Positions 47,300-56,271 of a stretch of 64,000 nt of DNA are shown here, in pieces; positions within the stretch are counted from its first letter, which is position 1, and each line of letters starts with the position of its first letter. The notes below the pieces were generated by a model. It saw only the letters and a list, made by a program, of their open reading frames with translations, was not told the DNA's origin and made no database searches. Position numbers and translations under genes: made by a program. Origin of the DNA: Agarivorans albus (GTDB taxonomy: Bacteria; Pseudomonadota; Gammaproteobacteria; Enterobacterales; Celerinatantimonadaceae); the NCBI RefSeq assembly GCF_019670105.1, contig NZ_AP023032.1:3607501-3671500 (forward strand), given 5' to 3'.

Positions 47300-50200
47300 A
47301 TGAAAGACCAGCATGTATTTAAAGCCCGTAGAAACTATAACCGCTGGGTAGCCAACCAAACTTTAGAAGATTATGCGCTAAGGTTTACCTCTAAAAATGC
47401 CCGTAAGTGGTCGGTTGCACGCGTCTCCAATACCGCCTTGGGCGCAATCTCTTTTTTAGCCCTAGAAGCCATTGGTGGCGCGCTAATTCTTAACTTTGGT
47501 TTCAACAATTCTTTAATCGCCATATTGCTGGTTTCGGCAATTATATTTTTCTGTGGGCTGCCTATTTCTTACTATGCTGCACGCTATGGCGTCGATATCG
47601 ATTTGCTTACGCGCGGCGCGGGCTTTGGCTACATTGGCTCTACCATTACCTCTCTCATTTACGCCTCGTTTACCTTTATCTTTTTTGCCATTGAGGCGGC
47701 CATTATGGCCTCGGCTTTAGAGCTGTTATTTAACATTCCCTTAAGCATTGGCTACTTAATTAGTGCCATTGTGGTGATCCCCCTAGTAACACATGGGATC
47801 ACCTTCATTAGCCGTTTTCAACTGTGGAGCCAACCCATATGGCTGGTACTACAGCTGGCTCCACTCATTTTTATTTTGTGGCATGAATCCAGTGCAATTA
47901 ACAACTGGCTACAGTTTGAAGGCAAGCTAGAGAGCGGTAATTCAGGTGAGTTTAACCTGCATTTATTTGGTGCAGCGTCGGGGATCCTTTTCTCGTTAAT
48001 GGCGCAAATTGGAGAGCAAGTAGACTTCTTACGTTTTATGCCCGAGGCCAAGAAAAAACACCGGGCCTGTTGGTGGGTAGCCTTGTTATCGGCAGGTCCA
48101 GGTTGGATTATTGTTGGTGCACTTAAAATACTCTTAGGATCGTTTTTAGTGGTACTAGCCATTAATGCCGGAGTGGCCGAAGATGTGGCCGGAGATCCTA
48201 TTCAAATGTATCAAGTGGCCTTTTCCTACATGGCTCAATCCCCACTGCTTGCGCTCTCCTTGGCGGGTATTTTTGTTTTGGTTTGTCAGCTTAAAATTAA
48301 CGTAACGAACGCCTATGCTGGCTCTATCGCCTGGTCAAACTTTTTCTCTCGCTTAACCCATAGCCACCCAGGCCGCGTAGTGTGGCTGGTATTTAACGTG
48401 ATTATTGCCCTGCTGATTATGGAGCTAGGCATCTACGCCGCTTTAGAAGACATCCTCGGCATTTACTCGAATGTAGCGGTTGCTTGGGTTGGCGCACTGG
48501 TGGCCGATTTAGTGATCAACAAACCCTTGGGTTATAGCCCCAAGCACATTGAGTTTAAACGCGCCCACCTCTACGACATTAACCCTGTTGGGGTCGGTTC
48601 CATGGTGATTGCATCTGTTTTAAGTATCTATTGTTATACCGGAAATGCCGGCGACACAGCCCAAGCTCTGGCGCCTTACATCGGCTTAAGCACCGCTTTT
48701 GTGTGCTCTCCTATCATCGCCATTTTAACCAAAGGCCGCTACTACCTAGCAAGAGAGCCCAATCTACTGCAGGCCCACCAAGGAGAATGCACGGTTTGCC
48801 AAAATCACTTTGAAATTGAAGACCTTGCCAGCTGCCCAGCCTATGGCGGCGCAATATGCTCGCTATGTTGCACCCTAGATGCGCGCTGCCATGATCAATG
48901 CAAAGAAAACGCTCGCTTTGGTCAGCAACTAAGTCAATTTGTTAGCCTAGTACTTCCTAAAGCCGTGTCATCCTTAATGAATACTCGGCTGTTAAATTTC
49001 TCTGGCTTAATGGCGCTCATTGCCTTGCTCATTGCCAGCTTGTTTTACCTAGTCTATTCGCGGATCCCGGTTACCGAATTTGCCACTAAAGCGGCAGTTT
49101 CAGCAACCTTAAGCCACGTATTTTTCTTATTGATGATTATTGTTGGCGTGCTGGTTTGGCTATTTGTTTTAGCCAACGACAGCCGCCAATTTGCATTAGA
49201 TGAATCGCAGCGCCAAACCGAGTTACTTAGCCGCGAAATATCTGCCCACGAGGTGACCGACCAAGCCTTGCAGCAGGCCAAAGAAACCGCCGAATCAGCC
49301 AACCAAGCTAAAAGCCGCTACCTCACTGGCATTAGTCATGAGCTTCGCACCCCGCTTAACTCGGTGCTGGGTTACGCACAGCTCTTAGAAAAATCGCCAA
49401 GTTTAGCGCCCGAGCACAGCGCTAAAGTCTCGCTTATCAAACGCAGCGGAGAACACCTCGCCGACATAATTGAAGGCCTATTAGATATCTCGCGCATCGA
49501 GGCAGGCCGCATCGAATTACAACGTGATGAAGTGGCCATTGGTGAATTGCTGGATGACTTGGTAGATATGTTCAGCCTTCAAGCCAAAAGCAAAGGCATT
49601 TCCTTCGTTTACAATCCCAGCCCTTACCTGCCCAACTGGGTAACCGCAGACGAAACTCAATTGCGGCAAATACTCATTAACCTGTTGTCCAACGCGGTTA
49701 AATTTACCCAACAAGGCTCGGTAACCTTAGACGTTTATTACCGTAATCAAGTCGCAGAATTCACCATTACCGACAGCGGCGTAGGCATTAGCGAACAAGA
49801 TATCGAGCGAATATTCAAACCCTTTGAGCGAGTAGAGAAAAGGGACATACCCAGCTCTCCCGGCACTGGCTTAGGCTTAACTATTACGCAGTTGCTTACC
49901 GACATAATGGGTGGAAACATTAGTGTAAGCAGCGAGATTGGCAAAGGTAGCAGCTTCAAACTGAGCATCATGCTGGCTAGCTTAAACAAAGAGCAGCAGC
50001 CGCAATCTGTGCAAGCGCCAGTAAACTCTATCAAAGGCCCTAGCAAAACCGTAATGGTGGTAGACGATGACCCTAATCACCGTAACTTAGTATCAGAAAT
50101 CCTCTCGCCACTGGGTTTTGTGGTTCATGAAGCCAACGATGCATTAGTTTGTTTAAGCAATACCTACTTAAGTGCCATTGATCTGTTTTTACTCGACATC

Positions 50201-50677
50201 TCCATGCCCGATATGAATGGCTGGCAACTGCTTAAAAAACTTCGCAGCAATGGCATTAGTGTACCGATCATCATGGTGTCAGCCGATGCCACAGAAGCGC
50301 CTTATTTCAATGCCGCTGAAGAAATTCACGAGCCAGCATTACACAATGACTACCTAGCTAAGCCCATGCGCGATAACGCGCTACTGGAAAAAGTTGCCAA
50401 AGCCTTAGCCATAGATTGGAACTACCAAAACACCAGCACGCAAAGCGCCTCGCCCGAGCCGCAAGCGCTAAACATTCAACTAAACCAAAGCCAACGCGAA
50501 CAGCTGCAAGAAATCGCCGAAATGGCGCAACTAGGCTTTGTACAAGGGATTGATAGACTAATAAAAAACCTAGAGAAAGACAGCGCGTTACACACCATAA
50601 CTCGCGCCCTAAGAAAGGAATTAGAACAGTATCAATTTGCCAGCATTACCGCTTATTGTGAAAAGGTCGTAATCTAA
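47300..50677 (+). CDS. NCS1-permease/hybrid histidine kinase fusion sensor
   Basis: 1125 aa. About 1-490: a 12-segment nucleobase:cation symporter-1 (NCS1/CodB-like) permease. About 495-545: Cys-rich (CTVC, CPAYGGAICSLCC, RCHDQC) possibly zinc-binding. Two more membrane helices (about 565-590 and 605-630), a coiled coil, HisKA with phosphoacceptor His680 (SHELRTPLNS), HATPase with QILINLLSNAVKF and GTGLGL, then a receiver with Asp966 (LDISMPDMNGW). The C-terminal 100 residues resemble the unnamed tails of hybrid kinases. It likely senses uptake or availability of an amide or N-heterocycle and phosphorylates the following regulator. CbrA-type transporter-kinases are a precedent. Confidence 0.88.
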   Translation: MKDQHVFKARRNYNRWVANQTLEDYALRFTSKNARKWSVARVSNTALGAISFLALEAIGGALILNFGFNNSLIAILLVSAIIFFCGLPISYYAARYGVDIDLLTRGAGFGYIGSTITSLIYASFTFIFFAIEAAIMASALELLFNIPLSIGYLISAIVVIPLVTHGITFISRFQLWSQPIWLVLQLAPLIFILWHESSAINNWLQFEGKLESGNSGEFNLHLFGAASGILFSLMAQIGEQVDFLRFMPEAKKKHRACWWVALLSAGPGWIIVGALKILLGSFLVVLAINAGVAEDVAGDPIQMYQVAFSYMAQSPLLALSLAGIFVLVCQLKINVTNAYAGSIAWSNFFSRLTHSHPGRVVWLVFNVIIALLIMELGIYAALEDILGIYSNVAVAWVGALVADLVINKPLGYSPKHIEFKRAHLYDINPVGVGSMVIASVLSIYCYTGNAGDTAQALAPYIGLSTAFVCSPIIAILTKGRYYLAREPNLLQAHQGECTVCQNHFEIEDLASCPAYGGAICSLCCTLDARCHDQCKENARFGQQLSQFVSLVLPKAVSSLMNTRLLNFSGLMALIALLIASLFYLVYSRIPVTEFATKAAVSATLSHVFFLLMIIVGVLVWLFVLANDSRQFALDESQRQTELLSREISAHEVTDQALQQAKETAESANQAKSRYLTGISHELRTPLNSVLGYAQLLEKSPSLAPEHSAKVSLIKRSGEHLADIIEGLLDISRIEAGRIELQRDEVAIGELLDDLVDMFSLQAKSKGISFVYNPSPYLPNWVTADETQLRQILINLLSNAVKFTQQGSVTLDVYYRNQVAEFTITDSGVGISEQDIERIFKPFERVEKRDIPSSPGTGLGLTITQLLTDIMGGNISVSSEIGKGSSFKLSIMLASLNKEQQPQSVQAPVNSIKGPSKTVMVVDDDPNHRNLVSEILSPLGFVVHEANDALVCLSNTYLSAIDLFLLDISMPDMNGWQLLKKLRSNGISVPIIMVSADATEAPYFNAAEEIHEPALHNDYLAKPMRDNALLEKVAKALAIDWNYQNTSTQSASPEPQALNIQLNQSQREQLQEIAEMAQLGFVQGIDRLIKNLEKDSALHTITRALRKELEQYQFASITAYCEKVVI

Positions 50678-51585
50678 TGAACGCCACAAACTCAAAGGGA
50701 CTAATCCTCGTTGTTGACGATGCTACCGAATCGGTGGCGATGCTTAACACCGCTTTAATTGAACAAGGCTACACCGTGTTAATTGCCATGGACGGGCAAC
50801 AAGCACTCAACATTAGCCAACGCATTACTCCAGACTTAGTACTCATGGATGCATTAATGCCAAATATGGACGGTTTTGAAGCCTGCCAGCAACTTAAACA
50901 AAATACTCAACTTAGCGATATTCCAGTAATTTTCATGACCGGATTAAGCAGCAGTGAGTCGGTGGTTAAGGGCCTAGAATCTGGCGGGGTAGACTACATC
51001 AATAAACCAGTAAAACTTGATGAACTGTTTGCTCGGATAAAAGTACATATTAGCAATTCTCGCCTCACCCGCAGTGCTCATGGCGCCCTAGATGAAATAG
51101 GCCAAGCTAGCTTTACCGCCAATAGCCGAGGCGAAATGATTTGGGTAAGCGCCAAAGCAAGCGAAACACTGGAATCACAAAAAGATTTACCCACCCCAGC
51201 AGCCGAGGTGATTTGCCCTCAACTTAAGCAGTGGCTAGCCCATACCCCAGCTAAACACAGCATGCTGTCACTTAAAAACCTCAACACAGCGTTGCAAGTT
51301 CGCTACTTGGGGCAATCGTCACCAGGTGAGCACTTACTTCGCTTGGTAAATAACGACGACCAAAGCCAGCGCGACTCCTTGCGCCAGCGATTCAGCTTAA
51401 CCGAGCGCGAATCAGAAGTTGTGCTGTGGTTAGCTAGAGGGAAAACCAATCGAGAAATTGCACAAATTTTAGACATGAGCCCACGTACCGTAAACAAACA
51501 CCTTGAAGCGGTATTTACCAAACTAGCAGTAGAAAACAGAACCAGTGCAACAGCCGTTTGTTTGGCCCACTTAAACGACAGCTAA
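50677..51585 (+). CDS. LuxR-type response regulator paired with the NCS1 kinase
   Basis: 302 aa. N-terminal receiver with phospho-Asp in LVLMDALMPNMDG (near 57) and Lys in NKPVKL. The middle (about 125-230) has a PAS-like look (FTANSRGEMIWVSAKAS). The C-terminal LuxR helix-turn-helix is LTERESEVVLWLARGKTNREIAQ (core motif, near 238). The ATG overlaps the kinase stop by one base (TAATGA), so the two are translationally coupled. It is expected to activate the divergent urt-fmd operon. Confidence 0.9.
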   Translation: MNATNSKGLILVVDDATESVAMLNTALIEQGYTVLIAMDGQQALNISQRITPDLVLMDALMPNMDGFEACQQLKQNTQLSDIPVIFMTGLSSSESVVKGLESGGVDYINKPVKLDELFARIKVHISNSRLTRSAHGALDEIGQASFTANSRGEMIWVSAKASETLESQKDLPTPAAEVICPQLKQWLAHTPAKHSMLSLKNLNTALQVRYLGQSSPGEHLLRLVNNDDQSQRDSLRQRFSLTERESEVVLWLARGKTNREIAQILDMSPRTVNKHLEAVFTKLAVENRTSATAVCLAHLNDS

Positions 51586-52055
51586 CTTAAGCCTTGCGGC
51601 TATTCGAACGCTTTATCGCGCCTAAAATAGCCTAATTACCCTTGCGCTAGGGCTCTCTATAACTGCTTTGTTGTAAACAAATGCAGACTACACACAGCAA
51701 CTCTCTAGCAGCTAAATAGTCATTTTTGTGCACTTGAATTTTTAAAATCTCCCTGCCCGCACTACGCTTACTAGGGTCTGTTGAACTTTCGCGGTTAAAT
51801 TTTGTTCGAGATAAAATCGTTTTAGGCGCGGCAAGGGGTGTGCTGCCTAGTTATTCTAAGCTAATACTCCTTAACAAAGCATAAAGCGGTTTTAGCCGAA
51901 CCCTTCGGGCAGTGTTTGTGGCTCATTTCTACTGCGTTATCGGCTACTCATGTAGCTTAGCTATACATCAAAGCATCTGGCTGAATAAATAAGCCACAAA
52001 CTGCTGCAAACATCAGCTCGAAAGATCCACAGACCCTAGTCAGCAAGGAGGCTTT
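51586..52055. other. Intergenic region with a MITE-like element
   Basis: No gene is seen in this 470-bp stretch. Most of its right part is the mobile element described separately (51771-52039). The 185 bp left of it is featureless AT-rich sequence without a clear terminator for the response regulator. Confidence 0.6.
51771..52039. mobile_element. MITE-like element with about 18-bp terminal inverted repeats and CTAG flanks
   Basis: The left end reads CTAG-GGTCTGTTGAACTTTCG and the right end CGAAAGATCCACAGACC-CTAG. The arms match at about 15 of 17 positions. CTAG on both sides is either a 4-bp target duplication, as left by IS5-family transposases, or part of the arms. The element is 261 bp inside the flanks and has no ORF of note. 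An inner inverted repeat (GCAGTGTTTGTGGCT near 51918 and its partner AGCCACAAACTGCTGC near 51992) is also seen. It ends 16 bp before the start codon of the QueC-like gene, so it may carry that gene's promoter. Confidence 0.75.
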
Positions 52056-53195
52056 ATGAAGATTTCCCAAATCCGCATTGAGCAGCAACCCGACCACGCT
52101 ATTCTTCGGGCCGATTGCGCTGGCTTCGACTTATGGTACAAGTTCCCCGCCCCGCTACAGCCTCGCTTAAGTGCCGACCCATTTATTGCCGCTTGTTTAC
52201 TGATTTGCATGGCAAAAAACCAAGACTTGCAGCTAGAAGACAGCGCAACCTATTCCCCTACCTTGCTACGCAACCTCGAACAGCTGCAGGACATTTTTGC
52301 TTATTGGCAAGACTACCTTGGCCACAACATGCACCATATTAAGATAAAGGGCGGCACCGCTAAGGAAGAGCCGTTTCCTTGCAATGATAAAGTGTCGTTT
52401 TTCTCTGGAGGGGTCGACGGTTACCATACTTACCAACAAAACCAGCAAGACATCGATTACCTTCTATTTGCCAAAGGCATTGATATGCAGCTGTCTAGCG
52501 ACGAGCTATACCAACAAGCCTTTGCGTGTAATCAACAGTATTTGGAAAAACACCACAAGCTACTTTATCCAATCGAAACTAACGTTAGATTTTTGGGTTA
52601 CCACAACCAACTAAAATGGGGCGTATGTTTTGGTGGCGGCCTGTCCAGCATTGCGCTCGCCTTGGGGGTAAAGAAGTGTTTTATTGCCGCGGGATTAACC
52701 TACCAAAACAATGTTCCCGAAGGCTCTAACTACATTACCGACCATTTATGGAGTAATCACCACACCCAAATTGTCCATCATGGCGCCGAAGTGAGGCGTA
52801 TCGACAAACTTAAACAACTCACTAAAGACCAAGACTTTCTAAAAATTTTAAGGGTTTGCTGGCACGACCATGGCTACAACTGCGGAGAATGTGAAAAGTG
52901 CCTTCGCACCATGAGCAGCCTGCGTTTATTAGGCATAAAGACCGATTCCTTTCCCCCACTTAGCGACCAATTAGTTAAACAAAAACTGCGAGACCAAAAG
53001 CTTTATAACATTCACGATGTACAGTTTCTTGAAGAAAACCTCGACCAAGCCATCGCGGTAAACGACACAGTGATGATCGAAGCACTGCAGCACATCAAAC
53101 ATGATTTTGATATGCGCGCTTTAATCAAACAAGCCGACGAACTTATCTTGCATGGCTATGCCCACAAGCTAAAACAATTATTCGTGCGGCATTAA
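52056..53195 (+). CDS. QueC-like PP-loop protein of unknown function, copy 1
   Basis: 379 aa. It has a PP-loop-like motif SFFSGGVDG (near residue 116; the classical SGGxDS has Gly in place of the last Ser) and a QueC-type zinc cluster CWHDHGYNCGECEKC (about 268-282; C-x7-C-x2-C-x2-C). A Gly-rich GGGLSSIALALG segment (about 192) follows the ATPase motif. The N-terminal ~110 residues are unlike QueC. This suggests an ATP-using (adenylating) enzyme whose substrate I cannot name. AAGGAGG precedes the ATG at 52056. It is followed after 5 bp by a paralog (53201). Confidence 0.7.
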   Translation: MKISQIRIEQQPDHAILRADCAGFDLWYKFPAPLQPRLSADPFIAACLLICMAKNQDLQLEDSATYSPTLLRNLEQLQDIFAYWQDYLGHNMHHIKIKGGTAKEEPFPCNDKVSFFSGGVDGYHTYQQNQQDIDYLLFAKGIDMQLSSDELYQQAFACNQQYLEKHHKLLYPIETNVRFLGYHNQLKWGVCFGGGLSSIALALGVKKCFIAAGLTYQNNVPEGSNYITDHLWSNHHTQIVHHGAEVRRIDKLKQLTKDQDFLKILRVCWHDHGYNCGECEKCLRTMSSLRLLGIKTDSFPPLSDQLVKQKLRDQKLYNIHDVQFLEENLDQAIAVNDTVMIEALQHIKHDFDMRALIKQADELILHGYAHKLKQLFVRH

Positions 53196-53200
53196 AATCG

Positions 53201-54448
53201 ATGAAAATCCACCAGCTCAACTTAGAAAAACATAACAATTACCACAAAATATCGGCCATGCTGGGACCTTTCCCGCTGTGGTTTAAAACCAGCAGTGAGT
53301 GCTTAATAGCCTGTAACGACGCTAGCCCGTTTTTGTGCTCGGCACTTATACCGGCTATGTTTTTGGGCGAAGACATAGAGATCGACCGTCGGTATTACGT
53401 ATCGGCAAGCTTGTTAGAAAAACTGCCGCTTATTCAAACCATGATGCACGCTTGGAACCCCATTTTTAAGTGCATTAAGGTAAACGTTAATACCCAAACC
53501 TTTAAGCCATCAGCTAGCCAATTAGGCCACAGCGCCTTTTTCTCTGGCGGGGTAGATGGCACCTACAACCTGATTAAGCACCAAGAGCAACTAGACAACT
53601 TAGTGCTTATTAATGGCTTCGACTTCTCTATGCCCCAGCCAGCTTGGCAACAGCTAGTCGCCCGCTGCCAAAAAACCGCCAAGCTGTTTAACAAAAGGCT
53701 AATTTGCGTAGAAAGTAACTTAAAAGAGTTTACCGGTTGGACAGGCCTAGCCCGCTTTGCCAACTTTGGCGCATCCTTAGCCAGTGTTAGCTTGCTGCTA
53801 AACCCCAAAAGCATGGCAATTAGTGGGGCAGTTACCTACGATGCGATTAACCCTTCTAACAGCCACCCGTTGTTAGATCCCTTATGGTCTAGCGAGTCCT
53901 GCCAAATTTCACACCTTGGGTTAGAAGCCGACCGAGCAGCCAAAATAGCGCTCATCAAACACTACCCAGAAGCCTTAGACAACCTATGGGTATGCTGGGA
54001 AGACCCAAGCAGCAACTGTGGGCGCTGCTCCAAATGCCATCGCACCTACATGGCTCTGCAGCTCAATAACATTTCCCACTTTCAGTTCTCCCAAGAAGTC
54101 GAGTTTTCTGCACTAAACAAACTCAGCCCCAAAAGTGACGAAGACCTCTCCTTTTACGAATACCTCTACCAACTGGCAATAAAGCAGCACAACCGCCAAT
54201 TAAGCCAAGTACTACGTAAGATAATTTGGCGTTATCGCGCCAAAGCCTTTGCACGCGAAACCGACCGCCTGATATTGCATTCTGTTTGCAGCAAGTGGCG
54301 ACAAAAGAAAATAGCCCATCATCAACTGGCCGACGTAAACGTATTTCCCAAATACAGTGACGCCATCCAACTAGAGCGCTTGCATCAGCGAATAAAGCAA
54401 AACCCCCGGTTTATCTCTAGCGCTAACATCGGCAGTATTTTTGATTAA
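53201..54448 (+). CDS. QueC-like PP-loop protein of unknown function, copy 2
   Basis: 415 aa; a diverged paralog of the preceding gene, which it follows after 5 bp. Shared landmarks: AFFSGGVDG (near 110), GLARFANFGASLASVSLLL, YDAINPSNSHPLLDPLWSSESCQISHLG-type segment (about 205-235) and the CWEDPSSNCGRCSKC cluster (about 266-280). A C-terminal basic extension (about 365-415) is extra. Tandem retention of two different versions suggests two related substrates or a heteromer. No partner enzyme is encoded between them and the neighbouring genes. Confidence 0.7.
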   Translation: MKIHQLNLEKHNNYHKISAMLGPFPLWFKTSSECLIACNDASPFLCSALIPAMFLGEDIEIDRRYYVSASLLEKLPLIQTMMHAWNPIFKCIKVNVNTQTFKPSASQLGHSAFFSGGVDGTYNLIKHQEQLDNLVLINGFDFSMPQPAWQQLVARCQKTAKLFNKRLICVESNLKEFTGWTGLARFANFGASLASVSLLLNPKSMAISGAVTYDAINPSNSHPLLDPLWSSESCQISHLGLEADRAAKIALIKHYPEALDNLWVCWEDPSSNCGRCSKCHRTYMALQLNNISHFQFSQEVEFSALNKLSPKSDEDLSFYEYLYQLAIKQHNRQLSQVLRKIIWRYRAKAFARETDRLILHSVCSKWRQKKIAHHQLADVNVFPKYSDAIQLERLHQRIKQNPRFISSANIGSIFD

Positions 54449-54752
54449 ACGCATGCAGCTTCGGCGGCACGAAGCTGCAAACCTACGTCTGTTTATTCTT
54501 AGCTTTAGTAAGTTCAGACCAAAAAAGTACTGTGATTTTACACCTAAAAATTACTTTTTCTTCTTTCCCCAAATGCATTCCGCCTTTCGTGCTGATATTT
54601 TTATTACCTTTAGAGCTAGATGGCTGATGTAGTTTAGGAATGGTGGTAATATTGGATTTATCAAATGCGTAAAAAGAGGAAAAATTCCGTGTTTAAACAA
54701 GGAAACTTTCCTATTAATAAACTATTAAGTCTCTTTGAAGGAGTAGAGTAAA
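54449..54752. other. Intergenic region after the QueC-like pair
   Basis: 304 bp of AT-rich sequence without a credible gene. A hairpin with arms GCAGCTTCG / CGAAGCTGC (54455-54478) just after the stop codon of copy 2 lacks a U-tract and is a weak terminator candidate. No attC is seen at its right end. Confidence 0.5.
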
Positions 54753-55514
54753 TTGATAGATGAATCAAACCCAGCAGGAAGACTTCATAAAATATTAGCC
54801 GAAGTAAGAAACCAAAACGATAAAGCGCCAGTAAAGAAAGCTTGGGCTACAGTTTTAGGGATAGAAGAAAATGATGTATTGGTTACCAAGTCTGTTGTTG
54901 AACTTTATTCTCTATCTCAAGAAATACAATCACTTATTAAAATGAATGAGGGTTTAAACCATGAATTATACCTTTCATCATTTGCCCAAATAGAGCGAGC
55001 ATTTTTCCCTCTAAACCTTGGAACTCAGTGGAGTACGGTAAAGCCACACTTAACACCTGAGGCTTTAACAAGGTTACAATTTTGCGCGGAAGAACTATCG
55101 CGTTTCTATTCAGAAGAATCTCTATCCGAAGAAGATCTTAAAGATATAATTCAAAAAACAGAAGAATTATTTGAGAGTCTTTACAAGTCCAATTTACCAG
55201 AAGCCTTACGACTTTCGCTCTTGGAAGAGGTTGAAAGAATTCGAAATGCAATAAACTTATATAAAATAAAGGGCGCAAAAGGTTTAAAGGAAGCACTTCA
55301 AGGGACTCTCGGAGCTGTAGTATCGAATCAAGAAGAACTTAAAGAAGCATCCAAAACCGATAAAGATGTGATCAAACGTTTAGGTGAATTAATTGAGAAA
55401 ATGGACTCATTTGCATCAAAAGCTTTAAAAATTAAGAAGGCTTTGGCATCACCAGTAAAATTTATGACTGAGCTTCTTACTAAAGACGAAGAGTCGGCAG
55501 AAATCGAGACTTAA
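54753..55514 (+). CDS. Helical protein of unknown function in an integron-cassette-like setting
   Basis: 253 aa, unknown to me. Mostly helical and charged, with heptad-like Leu repeats and no signal peptide or membrane span. It starts with TTG at 54753, with AAGGAG about 9 bases upstream. The codon use is more AT-rich than its neighbours. The stop codon TAA (55512-55514) is embedded in an attC-like site, exactly as in integron gene cassettes, pointing to horizontal arrival. Could be part of a defence or stress module, but nothing in the sequence shows this. Confidence 0.65.
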   Translation: MIDESNPAGRLHKILAEVRNQNDKAPVKKAWATVLGIEENDVLVTKSVVELYSLSQEIQSLIKMNEGLNHELYLSSFAQIERAFFPLNLGTQWSTVKPHLTPEALTRLQFCAEELSRFYSEESLSEEDLKDIIQKTEELFESLYKSNLPEALRLSLLEEVERIRNAINLYKIKGAKGLKEALQGTLGAVVSNQEELKEASKTDKDVIKRLGELIEKMDSFASKALKIKKALASPVKFMTELLTKDEESAEIET

Positions 55515-55608
55515 CAAGTCGTTTAAAAGGACAAACAACAGTTGGCTTTTGCTCCTTCGTCGCTAATTTTAGCCAACAATTTTATTGCCTCTTAATGAGG
55601 CTTTAGGC
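55509..55608. mobile_element. attC-like recombination site (degenerate at the crossover base)
   Basis: R'' ACTTAAC (55509-55515) matches RYYYAAC. R' is TTTAGGC (55602-55608), matching GTTRRRY except that the first G, the base next to the crossover, is T. Between them the inner arms GTTGGC (55541-55546) and GCCAAC (55572-55577) pair, and the outer arms (GTTTAAAAGGACAAACAACA and the CTTAATGAGG side) show imperfect complementarity. Total length 100 bp fits VCR-like attC sites. Confidence 0.65.
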
Positions 55609-55614
55609 TCTATC

Positions 55615-56271
55615 ATGGAACTCGTACAAGCATCTACACATCTACTTGATAGCAGTCCTCTAAAAGGAATTTCTAGGGGACTGATTTATTACGTTCATAC
55701 AGGAAGGAATGCTTGGCATAGTACATGGGTAACTCAGTATGCAAACGGTTGCATGCACACTACTTTCGAATCCGCTAAAGAACACGCAGAGAAAAGAAGA
55801 ACTAGAGGAACTGTATTTTATATCAAGCAATTACCCTGCTTAATATTTCGAAGTCAAAACACCTGTGTATTGGTAACTGAAATCAACAACAGAAATCCTC
55901 TATCCGGTTATTCTCCTGACGCAACAACCGACAACGTAGCTTATGATCTCAATAAAATAGATGGAGCGCTTAATAACTATTTGAAGATTGGTGCCCCAAT
56001 CAATGGTGTAGCAATGTCGTTTCTTCCAAATAGTCGGTTTTGGAATGTGAGGCCAGGGCCAAGAGATTCAGTAATTATTCTAGCGTCCAAGAACCCTGCT
56101 ATGTCGGTAGAAAAAGTCTCCGGTGATAGCTTGTTGGCATATAAATCATACTCAAGTGGCGGCAATTATTATCTTGGCTGGTCTGGCATAGAATCAGAAA
56201 TAAAGAGGCTGGCAGTATTGCAGCTATATCGGAAAGCTAAGCCTAAAAAAAAGGGGGCAGAGTCACTTTAA
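55615..56271 (+). CDS. Protein of unknown function following the attC-like site
   Basis: 218 aa from the ATG at 55615 (MELVQAST), chosen because it follows the attC site; an upstream TTG at 55585 lies inside that site and is unlikely. No signal peptide or membrane segment. Features: GLIYYVHTGRNAWHSTWVTQY, a central Asp/Asn-rich region and a basic C-terminus (YRKAKPKKKG). I recognise no family. AT-rich like the preceding gene. The two may be cassette cargo. Confidence 0.6.
   Translation: MELVQASTHLLDSSPLKGISRGLIYYVHTGRNAWHSTWVTQYANGCMHTTFESAKEHAEKRRTRGTVFYIKQLPCLIFRSQNTCVLVTEINNRNPLSGYSPDATTDNVAYDLNKIDGALNNYLKIGAPINGVAMSFLPNSRFWNVRPGPRDSVIILASKNPAMSVEKVSGDSLLAYKSYSSGGNYYLGWSGIESEIKRLAVLQLYRKAKPKKKGAESL

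Noticed and set aside
54441-54632. 63-aa frame after the second QueC-like gene
   Set aside because: Starts inside the preceding gene, Phe/Lys-rich from AT-rich DNA, no RBS.
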